Origin: Streptomyces sp. RFCAC02
GTDB taxonomy: Bacteria; Actinomycetota; Actinomycetes; Streptomycetales; Streptomycetaceae
Length of the DNA: 64,000 bases
Direction: 5' to 3'
NCBI RefSeq assembly: GCF_004193175.1
Contig: NZ_SAUH01000001.1
Coordinates: forward strand, 3,350,501 to 3,414,500
Below the pieces are notes generated by a model. It did not search any database, was not told the DNA's origin, and saw only the letters and a program-made list of their open reading frames with translations. The position numbers and the translations under genes were made by a program. Below, in pieces: positions 31,101-32,450 of this stretch; position 1 is the first letter of the stretch; the number at the start of each line of letters is the position of its first letter.

Positions 31101-32448
31101 CAGGGCCGTCGGCAGCGCCGCGCGCCGGTACTTCAACGACATGCCGCTGCGCGTCCGCGAGTACGCCCCCACCCCCGACAGCATGGCCACGACCGTCCGG
31201 GGCACGGAGGCGTACCGCTCCTGGAAGGAGTACGAGAGCGGCGCCGCGTCCCGGACCATGGAGCGGCTGCCGGACGGCACGTACGTCGAGCGCGAGAGCA
31301 TGGCCAAGCACTGGCGCCGCCACTTCTACGGCACGGACGGCACCCCGTCCGTGATCGGCGAACGCACCATCTCCGGCTTCGTCTGGGAACGCATGAGCAA
31401 CGGCGCGCTCGTGCTCGGGGGACCCGAGCGCTACTGGAGCGGCTTCCGGCCCGACTTCGAGCTGACGGGCCGCGAGACGCGGTACATCGGCTTCCTCAAC
31501 GAGTTCCGCGGCTACGAGCGGCAGTTCCGCCAGAACCGCCGCACCCCCTGGGGCACGGCCGTCACGGTCGACCTCAGCGCGAGGAACGGGGGCCGGCCCC
31601 TGTGGGGCGTCGAGTCCGCCTACACCCCGTTCTTCGTCCGGAACTGGCAGCACATCCTGGTCGAGTTCCTGACGGAGTACACCATCGACTTCCTGATGGG
31701 CATGGCCGTGTACGCGATGCTGCCCGGCCCGTTCACCCTCACGGACGTCGCGCAGGCCGCCCTCGCCGCCGTCATCTCCGGCGCCACGAAGGGCACCTCC
31801 ATCGGCCTCCACAACTGGGCCATGCACCGCAGCACCTACCGCGTCGGCCTCAACTGGCAGGACCGCGGCTTCCCGTACCGCTGGCGCCAGGACGACGACG
31901 ACTGGCTCGGCGAGTGGGCGTTCAACGAGGCCGTGCTCCGCTGGCGCGGCGGCTCGTACGAGTACTTCAAGGACAGCTTCGTCGTCGGCCCGCTCGGTGC
32001 CTTCCTCGGCCAGCTGGCCGCCATCGACGTCTTCGGCATCAAGACCGCCGACGGCGAGCGGATCGACGTGTCCACCGCCGAGGCCGCGGCCTTCGCCGCC
32101 GGCTCCGCGGCCGCCACCGTCATCTCGTCGCTGACCTCCGGCTTCGTCCGCGCCATCATGCAGAACACCGCCGGCGCCCGCTGGTACCACCGGCAGGGCG
32201 TCATCGACTTCGTCTTCATCCCGATGCTGAGCAAGCTGCTGGACAAGTCGATCGCCGCCGTAGGATTCACCCCGTTGGTCCGCGAATCCCTCGGCCTGAC
32301 ACCGCCGAGCGCACCACCGCCCGCGCCGGACCGGGCGGCCGTGGTGGCGAACTCCGTGCCGCCGGTGATGCACATACCGGTGCTGGGCCCGGTGACCGAC
32401 TACTACCCGTCCCCGGGCGGGACGACCGAGCACGACCAGGGGGTCTGA
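1..32448 (+). CDS. Giant repeat protein, 5' end missing (more than 10,800 aa)
   Basis: The reading frame is open from the first base to a TGA at 32446-32448, so the start lies outside the window and any signal or WXG region is unseen. From base 1 to about 28,100 the protein is a run of degenerate units of about 132 residues. Each has a G-[FY]-L-V strand, a V-D-G-x-G-V-x-T-H-x-V-x-P-L turn, a T-G-x-F-x-A-V-P-L strand, and often Y-D-x-x-G-R-L and G-H-R-L. Six super-blocks end in a Y-P-L-P / E-R-F-D-G-x-T-G module, some followed by a short charged helix. After about 28,400 the repeats give way to W/Y/R-rich sequence, then hydrophobic stretches near 31,660-32,280. No catalytic motif is recognised. 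The Y-D motif recalls RHS/YD repeats, but no RHS core was found. Its stop is 2 nt from the next start, so it heads or belongs to the nine-gene operon. Function is unknown; a surface or secreted fibre-like protein or effector is an inference. Confidence 0.9.
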   Translation, partial: GGERVLDAPVTQVGAERYLVTSPDHRPVVVNGSGVHTHDVIPLRGEDGRDTGQFFIVSLLPGDDFLFAGGEIVTRTVGPAGRGAFFVEAGDGQRIVFDTTGTRAGRGVPLGPGRWLHVFDDGRQPVVHAPGTTPGEVRAWNLPDGHFAIVHVSGNGSVVNGQGAQTHMSTGWVSRPGWTDGHLVFRPVSGEGPGHFVHWDAGPLPDPVRAGNGLIRVGTDERAVLYGRDGNGRYVPEYSEFRPTDGPLAALLQGDALHFSHRADTPHSVVGGASGGRVTGLDDDLVLVESSAGRGIVSSSGTYLHDVQPYTGPGATGTDRLIATPHGEGGDGTAADRIWLDGADIRMEDGFGSAKFFTHGGTFVGAVHTISGSRFDGNRLVVPLDGRDHPYVATPDGERITAVPVLTLEDGRYLVGTSDGEVILSNRGTHTHRPVHTVEENGVRTGGFYAVPLSGRGPAPLYGEGGELLGEGMARFKGNVITQDIDGQVTVIDGAGRTLDHEGFHGFLDASHGYALDLSGPRPLLTHLLSGREVRGSDVEWKGGDLFLAVLSGRSPVGMSSTGKVTHDFALLDDMNGEPILEIAVPVSGDGPTLVFDTGRRTARAATVVELTPDGFTVVSGNRTDTFSLSGEMLGSVVRPAGGSLRGYDLLLTPGRPPRAVPRDGGDTVIGTPLWDDLHLVKTRHGRAVVDTGTWEYLWDAVPLQGQFGRPTGTYAFLPLEGGTARPWLAVDGAYVPVEVSRARGSDGIDVVTLTWGAGSHRFRADSGQFAGSTLTVSDDILGPAAVVVRVDGPRLPSRVTDGAGIGIPNSSAQSLGHGWTRVTIDGQHFFVDIDATTVVSLDPTMVDRLLQLTGREGGRPHVLVIMSTDGRPYPLPVGTDGVPVFGTTVRRLPGGDLVLHGPDGAYERFDGVTGSFESATPALPVLPGANWPRNEEFRLLSDEHRDQVLDLLNGLDTAHAVPPRDLSPAGPGSDSLTVAPVTGVSPGESVLLSGRSGERITVVTTDQGVVASRNGEPFGDEVWVSESLVTVRDGDVVSFFARRGGTGSWVSDVRFPSDGVPSVVAPVGGGTFVWRWEGDAGTLVTLPSGRGVVMDGRGGVTHTAQAVEGTEALSRTVIISPVGGGDALLVRETTGELVSSDVRRMSDGSHTVTVDGRDVLVDRAGSALGVLDVLPGNEARLLVPGGDAAANAVHVVDGRWQRFDGLLTVDLESMGSLHPLPGGETWLFRSGDGDLAYVVRMENGRWQQVEGSFAVGLGPLGSVVYAPGREPVVINAEGVHSYDVTVVTDGPGFLRLTPVGGGAPVLLGRDLERLPNPIGQVDASPSDLSRAPDQWDGASDAVDLGDRFVARDRSGTWRWSWGDGPGDVFTRLLDDAGRPTDRYLFLPGPGQPGTPTVFEGTTGLTALPDRVIGLLGNTRALVQGADGFEVFDGAGRLLESGPGRLDGAMVGNRLDLGDPDHPRLVGDDDAEVVGSRVRRLGEHGYLVTAPGHRPMVADADRNHTHDVIRLRDDDGRDTDGFVIAPLHGNGRALFFPGDGGRPLRAVWRDGDDVFSVGPENARRVHEMSGTPVGHAVPLETGDTLYVFHNGWELFINAPGDHLHGLVPTVLPDGHVGVIFHDGRGLAVNTDGLRTHTAVGLLDAVDQADRSVAFVPVNGDGPGYLTTREGVPLPTPVMVENGLIRVGTGDDAVLHGWDGAVLDPADGGISGLTVPRPGTEGRPTTPSDGTEAGSQSFMVAPVTGIVPGESVVLRGPQGGETGIRVTVTDQGAFLFRNGVHDAAAEVRVTESVITVLLDGRLWVWGREGTFLGRHFTDGPRGAQAFVPASGDGPVVAWAPDGSFVVSRDGVGEAFTSRSAPVARMRGVPGLDGHTLVSPAGGRPFVTDGDGRRVPTAPLGDDALAVHVPGRRPLVIGTRDALEVRESRVHDLGDTGFAVEAPGRGAVLVDPQGAHTHTVHPAPGESGHRLALPADGRSAPALYTRDFQRLDTAATHADGPRVTTLTDAWGRPNGEVAVWQTNAGVGRLVAADGTPLPGHAVRGDGGIKVMPDATWGATRVYDGQGALLRTDITPRGSASTIQRSADGTLLHVVDDRGRVRADLRVRELEDVGFLVEGVQRTAYDISGRKIDVVRLANAAGAPDGRNLVRTPDGWRLFQGDDVLYALPDRPMVSFGGRRVLVERDGVLDVYQDGRLVHSGPGRVEGAMHGHRLDSSGGRRVPDLVDGDGHTVLGSTVHELTGGHLLVQAPDLRPVLVDGQGIPAGDVLPLLDDAGRATGTLAVMPSGDNPGLLLVRTDGTPLPLRLFRFNDDGTLSVTPGGGRFVKYDMAGRQIHHGNTQTLGESPVRVRITFDGQERPTPTVTYTRGRGRETGTAEAIGDGTFLVRISGTAGAVVDGRGVITHLGVPLTRNGAADGTIAMVPVRGSGPGALVTPGGIRTGAVEATDGGLIQVRHDTGHSVYEPGGALRTDVRAPASGPLHDLLGGARLEIPAGATPAIVRPGGARPDDLVSPLGPDMFLVRTSAGRGIVDGDGVLTHTVRPDGAPTEGHLVATPVGAEADRALGDRAWFDGATLRVDNGRGGAAFFADDRHLGDLVTVHGGGLDGHRIVDPAGGRPYAVTATGDRLGLRVVALHQDDGFLVGTRADRLLVRPDGTTHRPLTLRDNQGIPNGSFAALPAGGRGPTRIYTDAGRQRSGYAVTDFDGSRIRGEFTAGRYFVYDGTGTLVGTGRGSAADAMDGHRLAVSNGGRSEITTATGGDVPGHWVRNLPGGHYEVHVPDRWPAVVDASGERTHDVMPLVSTNGNIVEFIAVPLGGGTPRRLPAARDGVPETVPSVVVRDNVFRIEDEAGTYTFTMGGRESTPMIRPNSGTLAGYELRLPPGGTPGIRRLDTERTATSVTPVGGGHFLVTVPGGRVLVDDESWSTLAYRNVVPLTASPGSPSRMFAAVPTDGAGDVLAFRDDALLGTGVRGADGALTLERGGGILRFRPDGTALTTSVRIEEGPLAGHGIRGDASGPLRVTDPDGRPVPGSSAAPLADGRFLVTTGSGRFLVDGDGTLEFRVTLLWGRDGHPDLFALSDEAGRLHPLPRTAHDPTSPGTEVRQGDDGHLTVHEPDGTVVRYTVGTGRFVDSVPGAPGSPEAPSTPRETGRFADEPPSPGSSASDGTATPPLLAFPVHEIVDGQRPIPLGGQPGEPELTVVRTPDGAFAYRDREIVTRQVLFLDGGIVAVQVRDTVSLYDVRSGVELGAASVYGTDPLGRFRLTGPNEGAVPRVVDEHGEEVPDAATVLEGGHGTLVHVPDRPPAVVGADGLYSHTVTRVSGEDGAPTGTFVIRPLDGSATGVAFRDGGHLLRDRVHFQQDGSFFLTRDGAGTLHGPDGARQGRAYAVPRVDETFLVLPDAGGPPGLLSPGGPPPAGASTRPLDGVGTVVDLPGYRPLVLDDRGVHTHDEILLRGADGEATGDIVLLPVDGRSDVMLHTPDTAAAPSGAPVSYDSERGLITVAAVGDGRAGGRQAVYDIDGWPVRQDSPRPDGAVPLRGMDGAPTGEFLTTHPGTGRPALSDETGRILDLDVRTDGGTIEVWRGTTVDTYSATGAFGGRQVTVRLDNGDNATLVISRDDPPVLLHGDDAPTPVTRIGGNGFLIGSDGGRPVIVDGSGVRTHDPLPLIGSDGRPLGVTLHVPTTRGGTAAVSGPGGRLVTGQVLGTRDSVVFTAAFGDRVMRLDRRGAHLADLPGTLAGPMHGRRLDLTGPDGPRLVDGQGSTQGSPDVRALGDGGFLVGGTPGTRPVITDHTGAITHEVIPLPGRDGDEFVAVPVREGHPYALYSSASGTRLDVPVERMGHLFTITRQGGARTDIHYADGTFRGHLQEIRQGTLLVGRTVYVHADATRRPDLLIGRERVQDVHFTSLGDGGHLAIGPEGALARLDRDGVLTHEAVPLRDAFGEFTPGRALVPLDARETEVVLWREDAPLTLAPRGVDGSLEVSRGSAGLGFDRHGQWVVTSVTPAPARPQPLLDTLLGTDRLVIPAHESPLVLGPNGLRSTDSTAVRLDDGSVLLTTPRGGALVDWQGDLTHVVTARPGPDGAERLHAVPHGPARRGGNVPAEAWLDGARLRVDDATTAVFLAADGGRVGRAVFVERGTNSLVIPDDPAVRPYLVDRDGTRLETVEVTRTVDGTFLVTASRAGEVLDGDGRWTADVTMLGGAHGQDPDLILTLPATGGFQAVYRTDGTLVTETVFSTLGGSRVTFERAGVVETYTDGLLVGSERGTLLGAVAGNRVVSIDGETVLVRWSDGTRAGDATEVGDGSYLIQSPGHRPLVLHPDSGELTHDVIVLRGDGASEQRYVAVPLDDDESRTMVLTADGRELRDTVYHRDGPLFSLDSGSHGLVYRMNGDFAGHSHAVPAGPLAGRRVVYPPDGGRPWIADTYLNVLRDSSVTRIEGLAQDVERFLAEVPGAHAILGEHGLPTEDIVVPLPGTQGADRLVAVPSGAGAGPAATDRVWIDGARLRTDDSDGGFATFHDRFGRVHGTSATLGGGPFDRLAEPPRLVLPAHGDPHLQAADGTRLTDSPVVRVADGLYFVDVPGARGIVDRFGDLTHGVLPLAGPRGAHTGLFLATPVHTPGDPVLFRGGDGTVVSTRVEFTETGIEVRRGTAVHRYGTDGRFAGAEILVSGGPADGFRVEPTASGGIDVTRPEGRAVTASPRWVGPDALLLERNGRGALVAPDGRSTGVTVLSGRTGGRPDLLALTTGTGTPYPLAMALDGVSVIDSVVRRLPGGDLVLYGPGGTFERFHGTTGRFDSEGDGAIGSNWPQADELPMLRPDDYGRLAERARLQNAGNAGADAATPPPGGETYTVAVLNGIEPHPTVTLRNRDGGPTGLTLRSTPAGPVVFRDGTETAYPVTRGTTELSVDVNGTRWVWNTDGSLRTALRVGNGPDGLTPVAGDTEALDIVRLTRNGGSAGFVTVPPGGGDGRLDRWADDLTPLPDPAFRDPDGGWLIVREQGVFQAYDASGAWSHELRRIRSGDAAGTLLGDPPGGGRPYLRAGDGGPLPDADVVRLDPLGYALRMSPDAPYSALNRSLGEGSDLVLLHDRSGRFTGEYLSWSGGNRSYLLLGSEQQVSPPVHQDGESLVVERPGRIDRYTRDGRLVSSDQTLEGELSAFRLRWSSDGPPTLRDATTGREVTGSDVLLPPEGGHLVRLPDRAWTLDAGFARTGRAIVLRAESGEVTGHVLLPDAADAPATLRTADLSPGTDRFTTGFGGHRVVVERDGVLTTYDGSGTPLHTGPGRLDGPLADRTVHIPEGGGAPRIGAGAAGAADPDVLPLVGRGDAPPTAAPDRYLVTMDGTRPVALDVRGRWTDDVVALTDEADRPLGIHVVASLDRARPGATAYGSDGVALPDRATIVHGTAIHLPTDGGFDRVYDMAGRLRGRAIPLTDEPFDGEYLFFPLGGGAAYIEGTNFRPLAGTTAVALGDTGHLIRRDGRYVVIDTDGSVTRGPVFLGSSTGGLTGHVVVHPLDGPGDAAAFTREGTPLPYRVTTDGERITLRGEHGTALHTRDGRLLADSSAAPDSPLGRLLGGASIGFDPVSRFPRVVDAQGTPLPDARPAVPLGRVGFLVEVDGRFAVLQRGAVTHKVTVGPGPDERLIATPVGREAVPPAEAEWVAGARIRVDAAQSHPDRPAMTFHDTAGREIGRARAFEGAPEGGPWRDLGLLTTDDGALPRLVDSRGRAVPDSSMTHLGDGVYVVRAGDAHLAVDVPGRRVFAAIGLRGELGARTGLVVTIAPDGRAGRLYVDGQFQAGAEVRVEDGTITVTRRHPGAGKTGAAGDPVAGGGSVAVYTRAGRLISQRVVIRGGALDGLVIRVDGPRLPPRLMDGEGDLGTPVTRMGAESFLVRGERGGWIVARDGSARETGIVTLSPGGVRRDVLVVTDRHGVLREAALGLDGRWIRDSLVIGPGWTGSADTFTVHLGPGTGGGAGPLPDGAVGRFDGATGELIDEVPGNFVRSADGLFITQARRRDGVETAVWRGGRQVTADVEFGETTVSVREGFALTTYDRRTGAVTGIERTHSAGSALAGYTFRGTGAPGAVPTIVRTGGAGEAAGILPLGGGRLFLVETPEGRSVAIDPSGRITHIAERLPGSGADGGVERVLIRSLNAAYYPSELFLADGTPVAGRVTTYDGGGFSVSDGTVVTHYRPNGTVLRREVPGPSLPGHDRSVVWLVEGEPPVLYTPGRRRETIETRTQPLDGGGFLARPPGRPPVVLDSAGATTHRVVDVTPERFAILPLDRNGTAALFEGRARRLADPVTVDPETGRATIGSMGVTIHPQGAVVPDRPIQGGLYDGDRLVIGADGRPALVPDATRPGRAPAAVAGPRDGLYLIDGLEGGVLVDGAGAHRHGLDALLDEDGDVGLYSIQPVAGEETAVFTGDLERAGTARPGADGPVVQQRPGVERRYNEIPEFLGTSYDLPGGHRLMADPDGAPQHVLTPGGTVHPDHTVRSLLSGGVYVRVGDSHLVVNTWQERVTPAVPLPGPGGAPTGLSLAPGDLLNDGLSRVLRPDGTQPPTTVVLDRGSRIATEADGGVLVHDSAGALLDAQPGPLRGALADHLLDLSDPDRARVTHRPDDGAEGAAGATEVAGSSADPLGGEHYLVQAPGYRPVGADRDGNHTHEIVRVTAPSGAETFVALPLDRRSGRILALMDGARAVPSGTSFPSFTVHWPGGLSTVHGTDGGLLGRMQEIRAEGAFEDFSLFISENRSVRSELVPNDGVLHDGTLTELEGGRGYLVALSDGDSAVLNGDGLISHRIVEPTGSFGTSHEGAFIAVPVDGPGAAAMFRSDGTLLSADVTVSPEGIVVRRDSAVTTYTDDGLFVSRAIDVTGGRADGFRIELTLGGRPTVRGPGGQSVDDVNVFPVGQDAHLLEWDGGRVLVNGEGGGATPVTVLRDRPGALDAIVMHGPDGEPYPLPLGFDGHTDPGSVVRRLPDGGLAVFGRDGRFERFDGETGRFTGGGVDEADAGRLTPGETARLSDADRVRVAVVNATALGGAPASRPVLPAPGAPFTVAPVFGVVPGETVVLRTADGVGSGLTVVITEGGPSLFRGGEMLGHPVTADDALIVLRDGDTLRVHTRDGRFVTDIDAPLGRPVEPRSLTIGRGDGAITLTLAEDASYAVSHGGATVSWDAAGFRLGRGDRLPSASGHFELVRPEGGDPHVAGADGARVPGSDVRPLGDGSLLATLPDGREWTLGADGVVTHRAAGTAAADALPSSGGPAHGTSDIPARVPRAAVPGHTHPLAADPAYRLVVPPGSRDGYLVDGGGTEVVDAPVRTMGDGGFLVELPGGHRFVTDGQGAHTYDPVLVRDAGRLIGVPVGGQGPARVWNSHDLLPESGDVVWFDRAADRVTLLAGDDARTTDLSGTPLLTGRRIDVDAAGLPEAWRGRFALRPVPDAPAGLSPTVVSATGAPVELVPVRLTVPDDPEFALRALVPERGAGDGVIVDEHSGDVFPVRVTGDGLILMRDPDYPAVFARDTGVLTGEATPVRGAHEYAGTVLFDPGDGGALRLLNGGTEPLVDASVSRITADAYALAAAGRPTVVISPSGWRDAYVPQLLDEADRPTGLFVVPPDHRGGFDATLHGLDGPVATPGPVRTTFDGYRLTIGAADGVRFHDSTGRLIGTGAGPVDAAMAGNRLDLTGARPRLVAEPSGDEVSGSRAAELAGHDGLFLITRQDTPPMVVGRDGAFARDVVRVTGPGGDDVHVVEVYSGEAVAFRADGERADLDVRLLPDRVEIGHPSGVTREYDYTGRPITSGTTAVPTGAGTVRIGLDSLWTRVPGAWAGHDLVLPGRTGADPVLLAPDGTPVTPEVFRPLDADGRPGSTVVLPAPGDSRGLAVDTRATDPEEAVGPAVVSDDLVVAPSGDRLGAYDRASGRPVDAEVVEVRPAPYSGSLLVVPRDGTAPRLLGDALPAEPVAARFGDDRYLLRAAGEPPVVVAADGWTGHRTVGLGDGAGRAVDRYAVAGRDGWSLHLGDGTPLPDRVRSSFGGTRFVVQGADGTRVHDGAGRLLATAPGRGDGVMTGRTLDFSTGEPRLTLPGGRREVPGSSVVPLEGRPDLYLVRAPGEHPAVVDESGAVVRDVLRTPGEDGGTAYAVSDFDGGRAGFPVFGRNGALLPARAWAEDSRLFLHGAGGQRLWEVDPAGRPEPGAAQVTGRAAPDGALTRLLGDGVTVEPVPGAAPRVTLPGGVRAGTTPLPLDDETLFLVTAAGRTAVLDADGLPTHRTVPLTGTGDGPIALVPLDPGGTAAVVRGGEVTPDEVYADRGAIRIVRGAAEFVHHPGTGRFLYQRVEFGDATLEFRADGTARLGDGHGGVTEITAARVGGDQLLVVPPGGTAARPVLLDGAGAVRFPVTPLRDGDGRITGFVRHLTDGRPYPHPYGLDGTPLRDSAVRFESGAVRVYGDGGALAVHDPRTGALVHSGPGVPGLNRVDGDEFRLLDEADRAVVIDRLGQRAGTAVPPAVTDRPTVLAALVDTGIELQDMSRFRVVLPGDGVLLAGLRVDLAPATGRVRGASATPADGAATTDVRVTPGETHDTLTITVRNGDGEATVRTERWVPVTVEGRPPLILRYDTTLPGSAPTVLQRGTDGAEPLAVPVTRLVDGGHRIALPEGHIAVTGEGAPTDLVIPLTRRGGTTDDYLFRPLDGRDGGRPALRDAHGDDRPGDIDLTDGLITVRRPDRTTVHLDTGELAEETLHIRGGDLDGHDLRLPDPVFRPGGRPRLTDGAGSELEITSMLPLTTGGRIVTTPHHRVVIGDDGRYAGDSVPRTGGDPARSDEWFLIPADPGQPPRLFADDTPVPGAEVHRTRDGLAVEREDDPYTREIHTADGAFAHWSHEITGGTPLAGQRLLVSPDGRTAEVALPDGTVDTAAVAERLDSGDFVIVKDRAITQVDRTGEEQDVEIPLLDRRGRPTGRTVRQAAFPAGMERSPYASGELHGEHWETGDVRFAGTSILVDEVPTLSQYTLRGRLVEQRHEIYDEGPLRGRILQVPEGDGTPRLHELDSEGRLRPVPHTTVVRLGRDRGYVVIQAEPGRPGVRFGLDTDGQHSYEIVTVLRPDGMPTGEFTTWGHDPDFPQSLFDRGQPRPDTVSFGGTMDTRHRDMTVERGGSTYTYRIEGVPGAFVARPVGAEHRVVGSAYHGGRLILDFEGRVRPHVLTRSGRQIDAEPQPHGLFRVPTDTGPHAVLDDQGRHVFDAAPLSGRDGSVEMYVFRPAHRWIPGEAQLRSPAGDIHPLNNGGFAERDGTYVITNAARNSTQVFRTDGSFVQETIRLRAGAFQGGSLTFTADPAGTRLTLLDGTVLTPVVTRLGGGGHRIEADGRITILDRDGAVTDDAVRLTRLTDPADPATTGTIGYAYLPVSGGAITLRGDNGALLHNGLTVDRLRSGAFRLGDGGRTVSRYDATGRFEFEALTLDHRGLTAAGSYVRITSATIGRAEYRSYRLLDAHMEFMDTVRTGARGEPGGADTGFRAEGEGSQVWLFDGEGRLDKHIGAADAANNNARTATVRFQGENGTTTTESFTVVELSDGVGRRYLTTDPAAMEIRLLDGELEPTLQHGTITFRDNRYRIEGPVTGSSGQPGFRNNEYSVYEANGRLVEQRINAVFRKGLVRDQYFRLDFTYDDAGKASGTWERWRGGNRPPAQARWLDRGIVDTKGLGAGHITLTTFKEGFVFERRPLANGNFLDAHTGGSVTGFVNRRAGIPWGLTERERWVELTPGGDFVDHGIRIWGTSRRTWFDYHDQLHVTRTPAGPVRHYRESPDGGYVIAERDGRGAPFAFRTGDTGSWHRYDADFRHVAQGRRSWHRLGNGWTDRMPDPRTGALTEVNVKTGSMAYTGVRSYKAFDIGPDGLPKDTWTSISPQGKESGSAKLAADGTFLEIRRIAEQRPPNLYRWLLSSEMRGMDLGTASWRHMVRPDWSLPAAGRWANTTDRATWVLDSKLQTFDWRAGTQSGIAVLSQRGFNSLFVDQQAHVAGEIRKLANGSELKAGFDVAVPKIDGDDVDRVTGYLPWTEGKDKLSGHRTFERDDFDAVPPPAATGRSVDDVLWQDRYTRDLADGDWYTPNPGKEWHVIRMGFKDGTILDYHPRPATRPADARGDDGIDFRRTVHADRSAPPVRRTAVDEDLPDGTTTVTRASGDAERVVDPAAYPEGDWTLVTHQGKLLARKDTLPTGALGVAGDEVGIVSVYTSGKATWRVEGTETGGVRKLASKNQFDHINYFDRESFRDYQNGLLEREHRVLADGVTVDAWLVSRRTRPDGTTAEVWNWRKTDAHGNVLDFGRQDDRVRVWLDGDRVLPGWRRGARWEDRLHDAPAATGTTTGTATATTPDARPYVVVQEIPRAVGSAARRYFNDMPLRVREYAPTPDSMATTVRGTEAYRSWKEYESGAASRTMERLPDGTYVERESMAKHWRRHFYGTDGTPSVIGERTISGFVWERMSNGALVLGGPERYWSGFRPDFELTGRETRYIGFLNEFRGYERQFRQNRRTPWGTAVTVDLSARNGGRPLWGVESAYTPFFVRNWQHILVEFLTEYTIDFLMGMAVYAMLPGPFTLTDVAQAALAAVISGATKGTSIGLHNWAMHRSTYRVGLNWQDRGFPYRWRQDDDDWLGEWAFNEAVLRWRGGSYEYFKDSFVVGPLGAFLGQLAAIDVFGIKTADGERIDVSTAEAAAFAAGSAAATVISSLTSGFVRAIMQNTAGARWYHRQGVIDFVFIPMLSKLLDKSIAAVGFTPLVRESLGLTPPSAPPPAPDRAAVVANSVPPVMHIPVLGPVTDYYPSPGGTTEHDQGV
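2570..2880 (+). repeat. Super-block boundary with helical linker, copy 1
   Basis: This stretch encodes the module Y-P-L-P-V-G-x-D-G, then V-R-R-L-P-G-G-D-L-V-L, then E-R-F-D-G-V-T-G, followed by the charged segment NWPRNEEFRLLSDEHRDQ. The same ordered module recurs near 9190-9400, 14180-14490, 17760-17965, 20790-21080 and 25190-25460. The charged helix-like segment is clear in the copies near 2790, 14400, 20990 and 25380. It divides the giant protein into larger blocks. A linker between beta-rich lobes is an inference. Confidence 0.6.
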
Positions 32449-32450
32449 GC

